A stretch of DNA of 48,387 nt from Streptomyces ochraceiscleroticus (GCF_000720485.1 NZ_JOAX01000044.1:1-48387), one strand, 5' to 3'. Numbered from the stretch's first letter, positions 26,071 through 33,570 are shown. Notes: generated from the sequence alone by a model not told the origin. Translations and numbers: made by a program.

Positions 26071-26200
26071 GCGATGGGTTACGGACGGTCGCTCGAGGCC
26101 GATGGGTCAAGGGCGGTGGGCATCGTCCGCAAGGCAGTCCGGGCCGATGGGCGTCATCCGTGAGGCGGCCGGGCCGATGGACGTCAATCGTGCGCTCAAG
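26071..26200. repeat. Degenerate tandem repeats, about 30 bp, core CCGATGGG
   Basis: The core GCGATGGG or CCGATGGG/A occurs at 26071, 26099, 26144 and 26174. The last two units (26141-26170 and 26171-26200) share 17 of their first 20 bases. The block lies between the transketolase promoter and the YiaA gene. Degenerate copies suggest old local duplication; a regulatory role is possible but unproved. Confidence 0.5.
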
Positions 26201-26209
26201 CTCAATCGA

Positions 26210-26500
26210 TCAAACACCGGGCTTGAACACATCCTGCTCGATCAGCAGCTTGTCGATCCGGGCCTTGTCCACCCGGTTGGTCACCTCCACGACCTCCTGC
26301 CGGTCACGGATGCACTTCGCCAGCGTGAAGGCCGACGACACCACGAAGACCAGCCCGAGCCCGAGGAAGCCGCGCTCCCACGCCCCGACGGGCAGCTTGG
26401 CGATCCCGATGACCAGGGCCACGAGCGACAGCCCGAAGGACAGTGCCGCCTGCACGAAGAAGGCGGTCGTCGTCGGACGCTGAATGGATGGTGTGCTCAT
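26210..26500 (-). CDS. YiaA/YiaB-family small membrane protein
   Basis: 96 residues. Two hydrophobic segments (about residues 12-31 and 39-60) are joined by a short loop with KLPVGAWERGFLGLG. The second is followed by SSAFTLAKCIRDRQE, the family signature SaFtLaKxxRD. YiaA/YiaB proteins are inner-membrane proteins of unknown function. The ATG at 26500 gives the normal family length. A frame back to 26536 adds 12 residues without a better ribosome site, and neither start has a convincing Shine-Dalgarno sequence. A 16-bp palindrome lies 36 nt upstream. Confidence 0.85.
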   Translation of the reverse strand: MSTPSIQRPTTTAFFVQAALSFGLSLVALVIGIAKLPVGAWERGFLGLGLVFVVSSAFTLAKCIRDRQEVVEVTNRVDKARIDKLLIEQDVFKPGV

Positions 26501-26535
26501 GAGAAGCAGCGTGCCGCCCGGTGACCCGCGCAACA

Positions 26536-26551
26536 TGAGTAGAGCTACTCA
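26536..26551. promoter_or_regulatory. 16-bp palindrome upstream of the YiaA-like gene
   Basis: TGAGTAG-AG-CTACTCA has perfect 7-bp arms. It sits 36 nt upstream of the start codon of the membrane protein gene, where an operator would be expected. I cannot name its regulator. Confidence 0.45.
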
Positions 26552-26673
26552 CCCCGCCCCGGCCATCCCACTCACCTCACCCACCCCTCCCGCCATTCCG
26601 CAGCGCGCACCCTCTGACATGGGGTATTGTTCTCGTGCACGGCCGCCCGGGGATCCCCGAGCCGGCCCAGCAC

Positions 26674-26747
<74 letters not shown>

Positions 26748-26771
26748 CAGCGATGTCGGATGTTTCCGCAC

Positions 26772-26801
26772 CTCAGGGGCTATCTACGGATGGCCCCTGA
26801 G
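26772..26801 (+). terminator. tRNA-Pro transcript terminator
   Basis: CTCAGGGGC (26772-26780) pairs with GCCCCTGAG (26793-26801) over nine bases around a 12-base loop, 24 nt after the tRNA. The position and GC-rich stem fit a terminator. Confidence 0.7.
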
Positions 26802-26904
26802 ACGTGTTCAAGGCAAGTGGGCAGGGCTCTACTGCTCCCACCCCGTGCTCCCGTCGCTCCACCGCCGTAAGAACCTGTGCCGTTCAGAAGCCCATCGCGG
26901 CCGG

Positions 26905-27098
26905 TCAGGCCGCATGTCTGCACTCGTTGATCAGGCCGCAGAGGACGCGAGTGTGCAGTAGTCGTCGCGGGGTGTTCGGAGCGGCCCGTGGTGTGACCAG
27001 ACCATCGGCACCACACCGGACGCACGAGCTGCCTGCGCAGCATCGCGTTCTCGTGAGAGCAGCTTCCGCATTGGCTGGTACACCAGCGAGAAAATCAC
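26905..27098 (-). pseudogene. Internally deleted integrase/transposase remnant
   Basis: Two pieces on the minus strand resemble the two ends of a Streptomyces integrase-core transposase. VIFSLVYQPMRKLLSRERDAA (27098-27036) looks like its N-terminus. HTRVLCGLINECRHAA followed by a stop (about 26955-26905) resembles the family ending VLGGLINEYxRAA. They are in different frames and about 100 bases apart, whereas an intact gene would need roughly 750-1000 bases between them. This points to a large internal deletion with a frameshift. The assignment rests on short matches from memory. Confidence 0.4.
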
Positions 27099-27341
27099 CC
27101 GCGGCCTTGTGGTGCCGCCCCGCCGCCACGGCGGATTCGTACATTCCTTACTCCTGAGGAGTGCTGCGTCCAGCCTCCCCAAGTTCTTCAACGTAAATGA
27201 TGAGAATTCAACGATAAAGTGTCCGAGCGGAGGATTCCAGTCCTCGAATTAAATACCCTATACCCCCCCTAGGTCTGTTTATTTGAAGCCCGGCGAACGG
27301 AATGGTTAAGTGATGCGGTAACTGTAGAACACGGGGGAGTA
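27099..27341. other. Leader region of the cupin operon
   Basis: Together with 26802-26904, this stretch has no intact gene. From about 27160 it is clearly AT-richer than the rest of the window and must hold the cupin operon promoter. The palindrome ACTCCT-G-AGGAGT lies at 27150-27162. GGGGGAG ends two bases before the cupin start. I cannot pick a -35/-10 pair with confidence. Confidence 0.5.
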
Positions 27342-28115
27342 ATGACCGTCACGCACAATGCCGGGGTCGCAACCGAAACCGGAATCATCCGCATGGACGC
27401 GGGAAAGTCCGACATCGCGCAGCTCAAGAAGCTGGTGCGCTCCGGCTCCAGGATCTTCAACGAGCAGTTCGAAGAGGAATCACACCTGGACCGGATAATT
27501 CCGAAGCCATGGGGTTACGAGTACCGGGCGTATGTCGATGACTTCTTCGACCTGTGGTCGCTGCGCATCGATGCCCCTCACGGCACCTCGGTTCACGTGC
27601 ACCCCAGGAAGCTGACGTACCTCCTCTGCCTCGGCGGGCAGGGGGTCACTTCGGGGTTGCGCCGGGAAGACATCCGCATCGGCGCGGGTTCGATCCTGCG
27701 CATCGCGCCGGGCGCGTTCCACGGGACGCGGAACGCGGGAGACGAGCCGCTGGAGCTGATCGAGGTCGAGGTCCCGAGGAACAAATTCGACCTCATCCGG
27801 CTGCAGGACGACTACAACCGCGTCGGTACCGCATACGAGTCGGAATCGGTGGAGCAGCCGCAGAACGCCATGCGGGTCGTTCGCTCTTTCCCGAACGCCC
27901 GTATGCGCAGGCAGAGCCCGGACCGTCGGTTCCGCTTCGAACTCAGGACCGGGACAGACATTTTCTACCGGCGGCGCAAGGAGGACCTCTTCCACATTCC
28001 GCTGTGCGTCTCGGGTGTGGTGGAGTCCGACGTCGAGATCCTGACCGGGCGCCCGGCCGAAATCCAGCGTCCGCAGACAGAAAGGCAGTACCTGTCCGTC
28101 AGTCGCAACCTCTGA
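27342..28115 (+). CDS. Cupin-domain protein with PMI/ManC-like core
   Basis: 257 residues with one cupin barrel at about 55-150. KPWGYEY is the lead-in seen in mannose-6-phosphate isomerase/GDP-mannose pyrophosphorylase cupins. Motif 1 is GTSVHVHPRKLTYLLCLGG, with H85 and H87 but Thr instead of the usual Glu. Motif 2 is GSILRIAPGAFHGTRN, with H127. The three His suggest a metal site. The C-terminal 100 residues are Arg-rich and not recognised (RSFPNARMRRQSPDRRFRFE region). The function is unknown; a sugar-phosphate isomerase or small-acid enzyme is possible. It is followed 32 nt later by a PfpI gene and then a HAD gene on the same strand, so the three probably form an operon. Confidence 0.85.
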   Translation: MTVTHNAGVATETGIIRMDAGKSDIAQLKKLVRSGSRIFNEQFEEESHLDRIIPKPWGYEYRAYVDDFFDLWSLRIDAPHGTSVHVHPRKLTYLLCLGGQGVTSGLRREDIRIGAGSILRIAPGAFHGTRNAGDEPLELIEVEVPRNKFDLIRLQDDYNRVGTAYESESVEQPQNAMRVVRSFPNARMRRQSPDRRFRFELRTGTDIFYRRRKEDLFHIPLCVSGVVESDVEILTGRPAEIQRPQTERQYLSVSRNL

Positions 28116-28147
28116 AAGTCCAAAAGTAAGAAATCGCGGGGGGAAGC

Positions 28148-28702
28148 ATGTCTCGCAATGCCGTCATTATCACCGGTCCCGGTTTCCAGGACCACGACGT
28201 CGTCTTCACGTACTACCGCCTCCTGGAGGAGGGCTGGAACGTCGACGTAGCGACGAAGAACGCCGACCCGGTCACCGGCAAATACGGAGTGCCGCTGCCG
28301 ATGGACAAGACCGCCCGTCCGCTGATCTCCTTCGAGGACCTCGCCGTCGAGGACTACGACGTCGTCATCCTTACCGGCGGCCACGAGGCCCCGGACCGAG
28401 TTCGGCAGGACCGTAAGGTGCTGGACTTTGTCGCGGGCATGGACAAGGCCGGCAAGGTCGTGGCAGGTCTGTGCCACGGCCCATGGATCATGATCAGCGC
28501 CGGCGTCCTCAAGGGCCGCAAGGCGTGCGCGTACATCGGTCTGCGCGACGACGTGATCAACGCGGGTGCCGACGTAGTGGACAGCGACGTCATCGTCGAC
28601 GGCAACATCATCACCTGCTCGTACTACGGCTACATGGGCGCCTTCATGCGCGCGGTCTTCGAGACCGCCGAGAAGTTCACCGGCGACAAGCAGGCCGCCT
28701 GA
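28148..28702 (+). CDS. DJ-1/PfpI-family protein with altered catalytic Glu
   Basis: 184 residues, the PfpI length. The nucleophile elbow is GLCHGPW (C109, H110), preceded by VILTGGHEAPDRVRQD. PfpI proteins have been linked to protease, glyoxalase/deglycase and isonitrile hydratase activities. The Glu that activates the Cys in PfpI (FED motif) is Gln here: GFQDHD, Q14. That weakens a simple protease or deglycase claim. The gene shares TGATG with the HAD gene (stop 28700-28702, start 28702) and follows the cupin by 32 nt. The three proteins probably work in one pathway. It is cytoplasmic, with no leader. Confidence 0.92.
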   Translation: MSRNAVIITGPGFQDHDVVFTYYRLLEEGWNVDVATKNADPVTGKYGVPLPMDKTARPLISFEDLAVEDYDVVILTGGHEAPDRVRQDRKVLDFVAGMDKAGKVVAGLCHGPWIMISAGVLKGRKACAYIGLRDDVINAGADVVDSDVIVDGNIITCSYYGYMGAFMRAVFETAEKFTGDKQAA

Positions 28703-29451
28703 TGGCACAGCCAAAGGGTGCGCTGGCGATCGACTTCGACGGAGTCATCGCCGACGGGCTGGAAGAGTGCGCGCTTGTCACGTGGCTCGGTGTGCGCGGA
28801 CTGGACACGTCCGTCCCCGGCGCCGAGCAACTGAAGCGGGTACCAGGTGAGTTCATCGAGCGGTTCCGGCACATCCGGAACTACTCGCGCCTGCTCGAAC
28901 ACTTCGTGGTGGCGCATCTGCCCATGGCTGCGACGGTCGACTCGCAGGCCGAGTTCGACGTCCTGTTGTCCGGACTGGAGCCGGAGTACGTCCGTGACTT
29001 CACCGCCCGGGCCACCGCGGCCCGGGAGTGGCTGCGGACAAGTGAGCCGGACTTCTGGCTGGACCTCCACACGCTCTACCCGGGCATGGCAGACCTGCTG
29101 CACCGCTACAGCGGTTCGGTGGTCGTCGTCACGGCCAAGGACGAGGGGTCCGTCCGCGCCATCCTGGTCCGGCATGGCCTCAAGCACAGTGTGCGCGAGG
29201 TGTTCGGCGAGTGCGGGCGCAAGGCCGAAGCGGTTCTGGACGTCAGCGCGCGGTGGGGAGTGCCGGTCGAGCACATCACGTTCATCGACGACAACCTCAC
29301 CAACGTGCGCAAGGTGGCCGAGACCGGTGCCCGGGCCCGGTGGGCCCTGTGGGGGTACGGGACGCCCGAACACCGGGCCGAGGCAGAGCGTTTCGCGGTG
29401 GCCGCGCTGGACCTGTCCGAGGTGGTGCGCCTCGCTCCCGTGGCCGTGTGA
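28702..29451 (+). CDS. HAD-superfamily hydrolase-like protein
   Basis: 249 residues. Motif I is LAIDFDGVIADG (D11, D13), motif II is VVVVTAKDEGS with Thr, the motif III Lys is in CGRKAEAVL, and motif IV is ITFIDDNLTNV with two Asp. An extended helical cap of about 100 residues between motifs I and II (after the first 20 residues) is larger than in phosphoserine phosphatases. The enzyme should be a phosphatase or related phosphoryl-transfer enzyme; the substrate is unknown. The start codon overlaps the PfpI stop by one base, and the gene ends just before a terminator. This operon placement suggests a dephosphorylation step in a short pathway. Confidence 0.9.
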   Translation: MAQPKGALAIDFDGVIADGLEECALVTWLGVRGLDTSVPGAEQLKRVPGEFIERFRHIRNYSRLLEHFVVAHLPMAATVDSQAEFDVLLSGLEPEYVRDFTARATAAREWLRTSEPDFWLDLHTLYPGMADLLHRYSGSVVVVTAKDEGSVRAILVRHGLKHSVREVFGECGRKAEAVLDVSARWGVPVEHITFIDDNLTNVRKVAETGARARWALWGYGTPEHRAEAERFAVAALDLSEVVRLAPVAV

Positions 29452-29460
29452 CGGCACTGC

Positions 29461-29509
29461 CAACACGGTGGGGTGGGGCAGGTGAGCTCTCGCCTGTCCC
29501 ACCCCGTTG
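29461..29509 (+). terminator. Terminator of the cupin-PfpI-HAD operon
   Basis: A 17-base left arm (29470-29486) pairs with 29489-29505 apart from two G-U/mismatch positions. CAAC and GTTG add an outer stem around a bulge. It lies 10 nt after the HAD gene and before the MFS gene, separating two transcription units or attenuating read-through. Confidence 0.7.
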
Positions 29510-29550
29510 TATTTCCGGAGTCCTTCAGATCTGAGCAGGAGCGGATGCTC

Positions 29551-30741
29551 ATGGGCACTACACAGTCCGTCGCGCCCTTGCCCAGCCGGGTGGAGGCGCG
29601 GACGGGGTTCACCGTGCAGCTCGCCGCGCTGGTGGTGATGGCGTTCGCGATTCCGGCGCAGCTGTATCTGGCGATTCCGGTGGCGGGCGGTATCCAGGAC
29701 GCGTTCGAAGTGAGCGCGGGTTCGGCGGCGTGGACGGGCAGCGCGTTCTCGCTGGCGTACGCCGTCGGTTTCCTCGTCTTCGGGCCGCTGTCGGACAGGG
29801 TGGGCCGGCGTCCGGTCCTGGCGTTCGGCACGCTGGCGACGGCGGTCGCGACCGGGGCGGTGGCGCTGAGCCCGGGCTTCGGCTGGTTCCTCGCCTTCCG
29901 CGTGGTGCAGGGCCTGGCGGCGGCGAGTTTCGCGCCCGTTGCCCTCGCCCATGTCGCGGAGTACGCCCCGGCGGCGCGCCGCGCGTTGGCCCTGTCGTTC
30001 CTCACCACCGGGCTGCTGGGCGCCGGGGTGGCCGGGCAGGTCTTCGGGCAGGCGGTCGCGGACCGGTGGCGCCTGGCGTTTTGGCCGGCTGCGCTGGTGT
30101 ACGCGGTCGCGGCGGCTGCCTTCTGGCTGCTGTTGCCGCCCGCCGGGGGCCGCCCGTCGACGTCCATGCGCGGCGTGGTCGCCGCGATGGGAGGGCTGGT
30201 ACGGAATCGGGGCGCGGCAGCGGTGTTCGTGTCGGCGCTCACGGTGTTCGGGAGCTTTGTGGCGCTCTACGCGGCGCTGAACGCGCACCTGCGATCGGCA
30301 GCCGGATATGACGCTGAGGACCTGCTGGGTGTCCAGGCGCTGGGCGCGCTGGGCCTGATGACCGCTCCGGTGGTGAACCGGCTCGCAGGGACGCGCGGGC
30401 CGCGCCCGCTGACAGTGGTGGGGTTCTCCGTGGCGTCGGCGGGGTTGCTGCTGGCGCAGGTGACGGCGGTGCCCGCGGTACTGCTGGCGGGGACCGTGGT
30501 GTTCGTCGGCGGGATCAGCCTGGTCGTACCGGGCTTGGTGGGGCTCCTGCACACGCTCGCGCCGCAGGCGTCGGGCGCGGCGGTCTCGTTGAACACGTTC
30601 ATGCTCTTCGTCGGGTCGTCTCTGGGGCAGTTGGCGGCCGCGCACACCGGCTACCGGCCGTTGCTGGCCGCACTGGCGGTCGCGACGCTGGCGGCTGCGT
30701 GCGCGACGGCTGCCCTCACCCGGCCGGCTGCCGCGCGGTGA
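29551..30741 (+). CDS. MFS transporter (DHA1-type exporter)
   Basis: 396 residues with about 12 hydrophobic helices. The loop 2-3 signature GPLSDRVGRRPVLAFG is clear, and the helix-5 PxxxGxVAGQ-like stretch (LLGAGVAGQVFGQ) suggests a drug or metabolite exporter of the DHA1 group. No specificity can be read. AGGAG at 29537-29541 is nine bases from the ATG at 29551; an ATG at 29545 is also possible but sits only three bases from it. The position between the cupin operon and the DJ-1 genes suggests export of a product or efflux of a toxic intermediate. That is inference. Confidence 0.9.
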   Translation: MGTTQSVAPLPSRVEARTGFTVQLAALVVMAFAIPAQLYLAIPVAGGIQDAFEVSAGSAAWTGSAFSLAYAVGFLVFGPLSDRVGRRPVLAFGTLATAVATGAVALSPGFGWFLAFRVVQGLAAASFAPVALAHVAEYAPAARRALALSFLTTGLLGAGVAGQVFGQAVADRWRLAFWPAALVYAVAAAAFWLLLPPAGGRPSTSMRGVVAAMGGLVRNRGAAAVFVSALTVFGSFVALYAALNAHLRSAAGYDAEDLLGVQALGALGLMTAPVVNRLAGTRGPRPLTVVGFSVASAGLLLAQVTAVPAVLLAGTVVFVGGISLVVPGLVGLLHTLAPQASGAAVSLNTFMLFVGSSLGQLAAAHTGYRPLLAALAVATLAAACATAALTRPAAAR

Positions 30742-30767
30742 CCGGCCGGGACCATCCGGCCGCTCGC

Positions 30768-31018
30768 GGCCTGGTCGGCAGGCAGGGCGGCGAGAAAGTC
30801 GTCGGCTACCTCGGGGAAGAGGGCATCGACGCCACGTCGAAGACCGGCACCGCCACGGCGATCAGGCCACAGATCGACAACCGGCGCTGGGCCGGGGTGC
30901 CGTTCTCCTGCGCACCGGCAAGCGGCTCGGCCGCCGCGTCACCGAGATCGCGGTGGTGATCCGTGTGCAGCCGGACGAGATGCCGGCACGAGACGGACGG
31001 AGCCGGCGTCGGCCATGA
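30768..31018 (+). pseudogene. zwf: Relic of glucose-6-phosphate dehydrogenase gene
   Basis: The translated pieces match the C-terminal half of G6PDH. GGEKVVGYLGEEGI, then IDNRRWAGVPF, continues after a one-base deletion near 30906 as LRTGKRLGRRVTEIAVV. It then jumps through IRVQPDE to MPARDGRSRRRP and a stop, the family's terminal ARDGRSWRRP. Segments normally lying between these are missing, so at least two internal deletions occurred. The stop overlaps the opcA relic by ATGA, as in an intact zwf-opcA operon. The N-terminal half of the gene is absent. It cannot make an active enzyme. Confidence 0.75.
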
Positions 31019-31280
31019 AGATCGATCCGACGGACACCACATCATGCAGGATCAACGCGGCGCTGGTGCAGGGCCGGCGCGCCATCGGCTCCCCGGCCGT
31101 CGGCATGGTCCTCACCCTCGTCATCGCCACCGACGAGGAGAATGCCTACGACGCCCTCGGAGGATCGTCCTGCCCCGCAGGGGAGTCGTGGAGGCCCTGC
31201 GGGAGAAGCTGCGGTACCTGTCTGCTGACCCGGTATTCGAAACCGTGCTTTCCGCACCCGACGCATCGCACTGGACCTGA
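31015..31280 (+). pseudogene. opcA: Relic of opcA (G6PDH assembly protein)
   Basis: MKIDPTDTT..RINAALVQGRRAIG and SPAVGMVLTLVIATDEENAYDAL are the N-terminal 50 or so residues of OpcA. The frame then shifts and the sequence resumes as RRGVVEALREKLRYLSADPVFE, which resembles the OpcA C-terminal RRxxxExLxEELRRLxAD-Y/F-E pattern. The middle of roughly 250-300 residues is gone. It follows the zwf relic with the normal ATGA overlap. The N-terminal match is convincing; the C-terminal one less so. Confidence 0.65.
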
Positions 31281-31281
31281 C

Positions 31282-31953
31282 ATGAAAAAAGTTCTTTTCG
31301 TCCTCACCAGCCACGGCGAACTCGGCGACAGCGGACGGCCGACCGGCTTCCACCTCGGGGAGACGATCGAGCCGTGGCAGATCATCCGGGACGCCCGACA
31401 CCAGATCGACTTCGTCTCCGTACGGGGCGGGCGGTCGCCGATGATCGGATATGACCCCGACGATCCCGCGCACGACGCCTTTCTCAAGGACCCGGCGGGC
31501 GGGCTGCTCCTCGATACTGCGGGTACACCGGAAGAAGTGGATCCGGACGACTACAGCGCGGTGTATTTCGTCGGCGGCCACGGCACCATGTGGGATTTCC
31601 GCGGGCATCCGGCGCTCGAATCCCTCGCCCGTCGGCTCCACGAATCCGGCGGGGTCGTGTCCGCGATCTGCCACGGTCCCGCCGCGCTCGTCGACGTACG
31701 GCTCTCGGACGGGAGCCATCTTGTGGCGGGCCGGGCGCTGACCTCCTTCGCGGACGCGCACGAGCAGGCGCGCGGCCTGGACGGTCTGGTGCCGTTCCCG
31801 CTCCAGCGCACACTGGAGGAGCGCGGCGCCGTCTTCAGTCACGCCCCCGACAAGATGCCGCACGTGGTGGTCAGCGGGCGGCTCGTGACCGCTCAGAACC
31901 CGGCGTCAGCACGTGAGCTGGGCGTCAGGATCGTGGAACTCCTCTCTCCGTGA
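31282..31953 (+). CDS. Hsp31/DJ-1-type glutamine-amidotransferase-fold protein (copy 1)
   Basis: 223 residues of the Hsp31-like DJ-1 superfamily. KVLFVLTSHGELGDSGRPTGF leads into GETIEPW (E27), the elbow is SAICHGPAALV (C130, H131), and VYFVGGHGTMWDFR precedes it. The ending LVTAQNPASA is the family's. The catalytic triad E-C-H is intact, consistent with glyoxalase III (methylglyoxal to lactate) or protein/nucleotide deglycase activity known for Hsp31/DJ-1. The ATG lies one base after the opcA relic stop with no clear Shine-Dalgarno sequence, so expression may have been borrowed from the relic's operon. It faces the divergent copy 2 gene ten bases after its stop. Confidence 0.9.
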   Translation: MKKVLFVLTSHGELGDSGRPTGFHLGETIEPWQIIRDARHQIDFVSVRGGRSPMIGYDPDDPAHDAFLKDPAGGLLLDTAGTPEEVDPDDYSAVYFVGGHGTMWDFRGHPALESLARRLHESGGVVSAICHGPAALVDVRLSDGSHLVAGRALTSFADAHEQARGLDGLVPFPLQRTLEERGAVFSHAPDKMPHVVVSGRLVTAQNPASARELGVRIVELLSP

Positions 31954-31962
31954 TCCGGTTGG

Positions 31963-32682
31963 TCAGGCCGCGCGCCGCAGCCAGTTCGCGGGAAGGTCCT
32001 CCCGGCCACTGGCGAGCGCCATGCCGATTTCCGTGACCTCGGGCGCGGACGCCGGATTCTGGCCAGTGACCAGGGTCCCGTCCCGCACCACATGCCGCTT
32101 GAGTCGTTCCCCCGCCTCGTACCGGGCGCCCTTTGCAATGAGCGCCTCGTCCAGGAAGAACGGCACCACGTCCGCGAGGCCCACGGCCCGTTCCTCGCAC
32201 GCCGAGAACGCGGTCACCCGGCGCCCCGCGACCAGCGGCACCCCGCCGGGCAGTTCCACCTCCAGCAGCGCAGCCACGCCGTGGCAGACAGCGGCGATGA
32301 CCCCGCCACGCAGGTGGAAGGCGGCGAGGAAGTCGCTCAGCCGCTTGTCGCCCGGCAGGTCGAGGACCGCGCCGTGCCCGCCCGCCACGAACACCACATC
32401 GAAACCGGCCGGATCCTTGTGGTCCGCGGTCGTCGTCTGCGCGAGCCGGGCGTTCACCACGGGGTCGCCCAGGAACATACGCTGCGGCGGGTCCGAGCGG
32501 TCCACCCCGCCTACCGGCGGCACGCCCGGACTTGTGCTGACGAACTCGAAGTCCCAGCCCAGGGCCCGCAGTGCACGCCAGGGATAAGCCGCCTCCGGCA
32601 GCCAGTACCCGGCCAGGCGGCCGTTGGAAAGGCGCTCAACCGCGCTCAGCACAATGAGACCTTTGCGGTGGTGTGTGGGCAT
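31963..32682 (-). CDS. Hsp31/DJ-1-type protein (copy 2, divergent)
   Basis: 239 residues, related to copies 1 and 3 but the most diverged. LAGYWLPEAAYPW supplies E30, AAVCHGVAALLEV supplies C133 and H134, VVFVAGGHGAVLDLP precedes it, and LVTGQNPASAPEV ends the domain. A Pro/Gly-rich insertion lies at about 51-70. The catalytic triad is present. The ATG at 32682 is supported by GTGAGG seven to eleven bases upstream and by family length; the longer frame to 32862 is not. The gene is convergent with copy 1 and divergent from copy 3 across a 210-nt control region. The likely role is reactive-carbonyl detoxification or deglycation, inferred from the family. Confidence 0.9.
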   Translation of the reverse strand: MPTHHRKGLIVLSAVERLSNGRLAGYWLPEAAYPWRALRALGWDFEFVSTSPGVPPVGGVDRSDPPQRMFLGDPVVNARLAQTTTADHKDPAGFDVVFVAGGHGAVLDLPGDKRLSDFLAAFHLRGGVIAAVCHGVAALLEVELPGGVPLVAGRRVTAFSACEERAVGLADVVPFFLDEALIAKGARYEAGERLKRHVVRDGTLVTGQNPASAPEVTEIGMALASGREDLPANWLRRAA

Positions 32683-32892
32683 TGTTGCCTCACTTTCGCC
32701 TTCAGCGGGAGAGGAAGAAGCTGGGAAGAACATATCCCCGCCCTGACGCATCAACCCCGGCTCGGTCCGGAGACAGCCTATAGCAATCCCTATCCGGGGA
32801 ATGAAGAGCGCTATTTGATGCCGGCTCGGCGCGCGTCTAAATTTCTCGCCGGAAACACACACGGCACATCACCTGTTCTGGAGAAACGCATC

Positions 32893-33570
32893 ATGGCCAA
32901 AAAAGTTCTATTCGCCCTCACCAGTCACAGTGAGCTGGGCGGCACTGGCCGCAAGACCGGTTTCTACGTCCCGGAGGTCGCCTACCCCGCGGCGGTGTTC
33001 CGCGCGGCCGGTTACGACATCGACTTCGTGTCCGTGAAGGGCGGCGTGGCCCCGCAGGACGGCGTCAACCCGGACGACAAGGTCGTCACCGACTTCCTCG
33101 CGGACGCCGCCAACAAGGCCGCTCTCAAGTCGACGCGCACCGTGGCCGACGTCAATGCCGAGGACTACGACATCATCTACTACGCGGGCGGCCACGGCAC
33201 CATGTGGGACTTCCCCGAGGCGTCCGAGCTGGCCGGCCTGGCGGCTGTCATCTACGAGCGTGGTGGTGTCGTCGCAGCCGTCTGCCACGGCCCGGCCGGC
33301 CTGGTGAACATCAAGCTGAGCGACGGCTCGTACCTTGTCGACGGCAAGCAGGTCTCGTCCTTCACCAACGAGGAGGAGGCGGCCGTCGGCCTCGCCGACG
33401 TCGTTCCCTTCCTGCTGGAGAGCAAGCTCGTGGAGCGCGGCGCCAAGCACACCAAGGCGGCCGTCTTCGCCGAGCACGTCGTCGCCGATCAGCGCCTGGT
33501 GACCGGCCAGAACCCGGCGTCGGCCGTCAAGGTCGCCGAGCTCGCCCTCGCCGAACTCGAGACCGCCTGA
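32893..33570 (+). CDS. Hsp31/DJ-1-type protein (copy 3)
   Basis: 225 residues, closest to copy 1. KKVLFALTSHSELGGTGRKTGF leads into YVPEVAYP (E28), IIYYAGGHGTMWDFPEA follows, then VAAVCHGPAGLVNIKL (C131, H132) and LVTGQNPASAVKV. The catalytic triad is intact. The ATG at 32893 has GGAGA eight bases upstream (32880-32884). It is followed by a hairpin and a LysR gene on the same strand. Conservation with copy 1 suggests duplication inside this locus. Glyoxalase III/deglycase-like activity is the best family guess; the physiological substrate is unknown. Confidence 0.92.
   Translation: MAKKVLFALTSHSELGGTGRKTGFYVPEVAYPAAVFRAAGYDIDFVSVKGGVAPQDGVNPDDKVVTDFLADAANKAALKSTRTVADVNAEDYDIIYYAGGHGTMWDFPEASELAGLAAVIYERGGVVAAVCHGPAGLVNIKLSDGSYLVDGKQVSSFTNEEEAAVGLADVVPFLLESKLVERGAKHTKAAVFAEHVVADQRLVTGQNPASAVKVAELALAELETA

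Noticed and set aside
32780..32793. LysR box (T-N11-A)
   Set aside because: Only a 4-bp dyad ATAG-N6-CTAT is present. The T-N11-A spacing does not fit and the arms do not extend.
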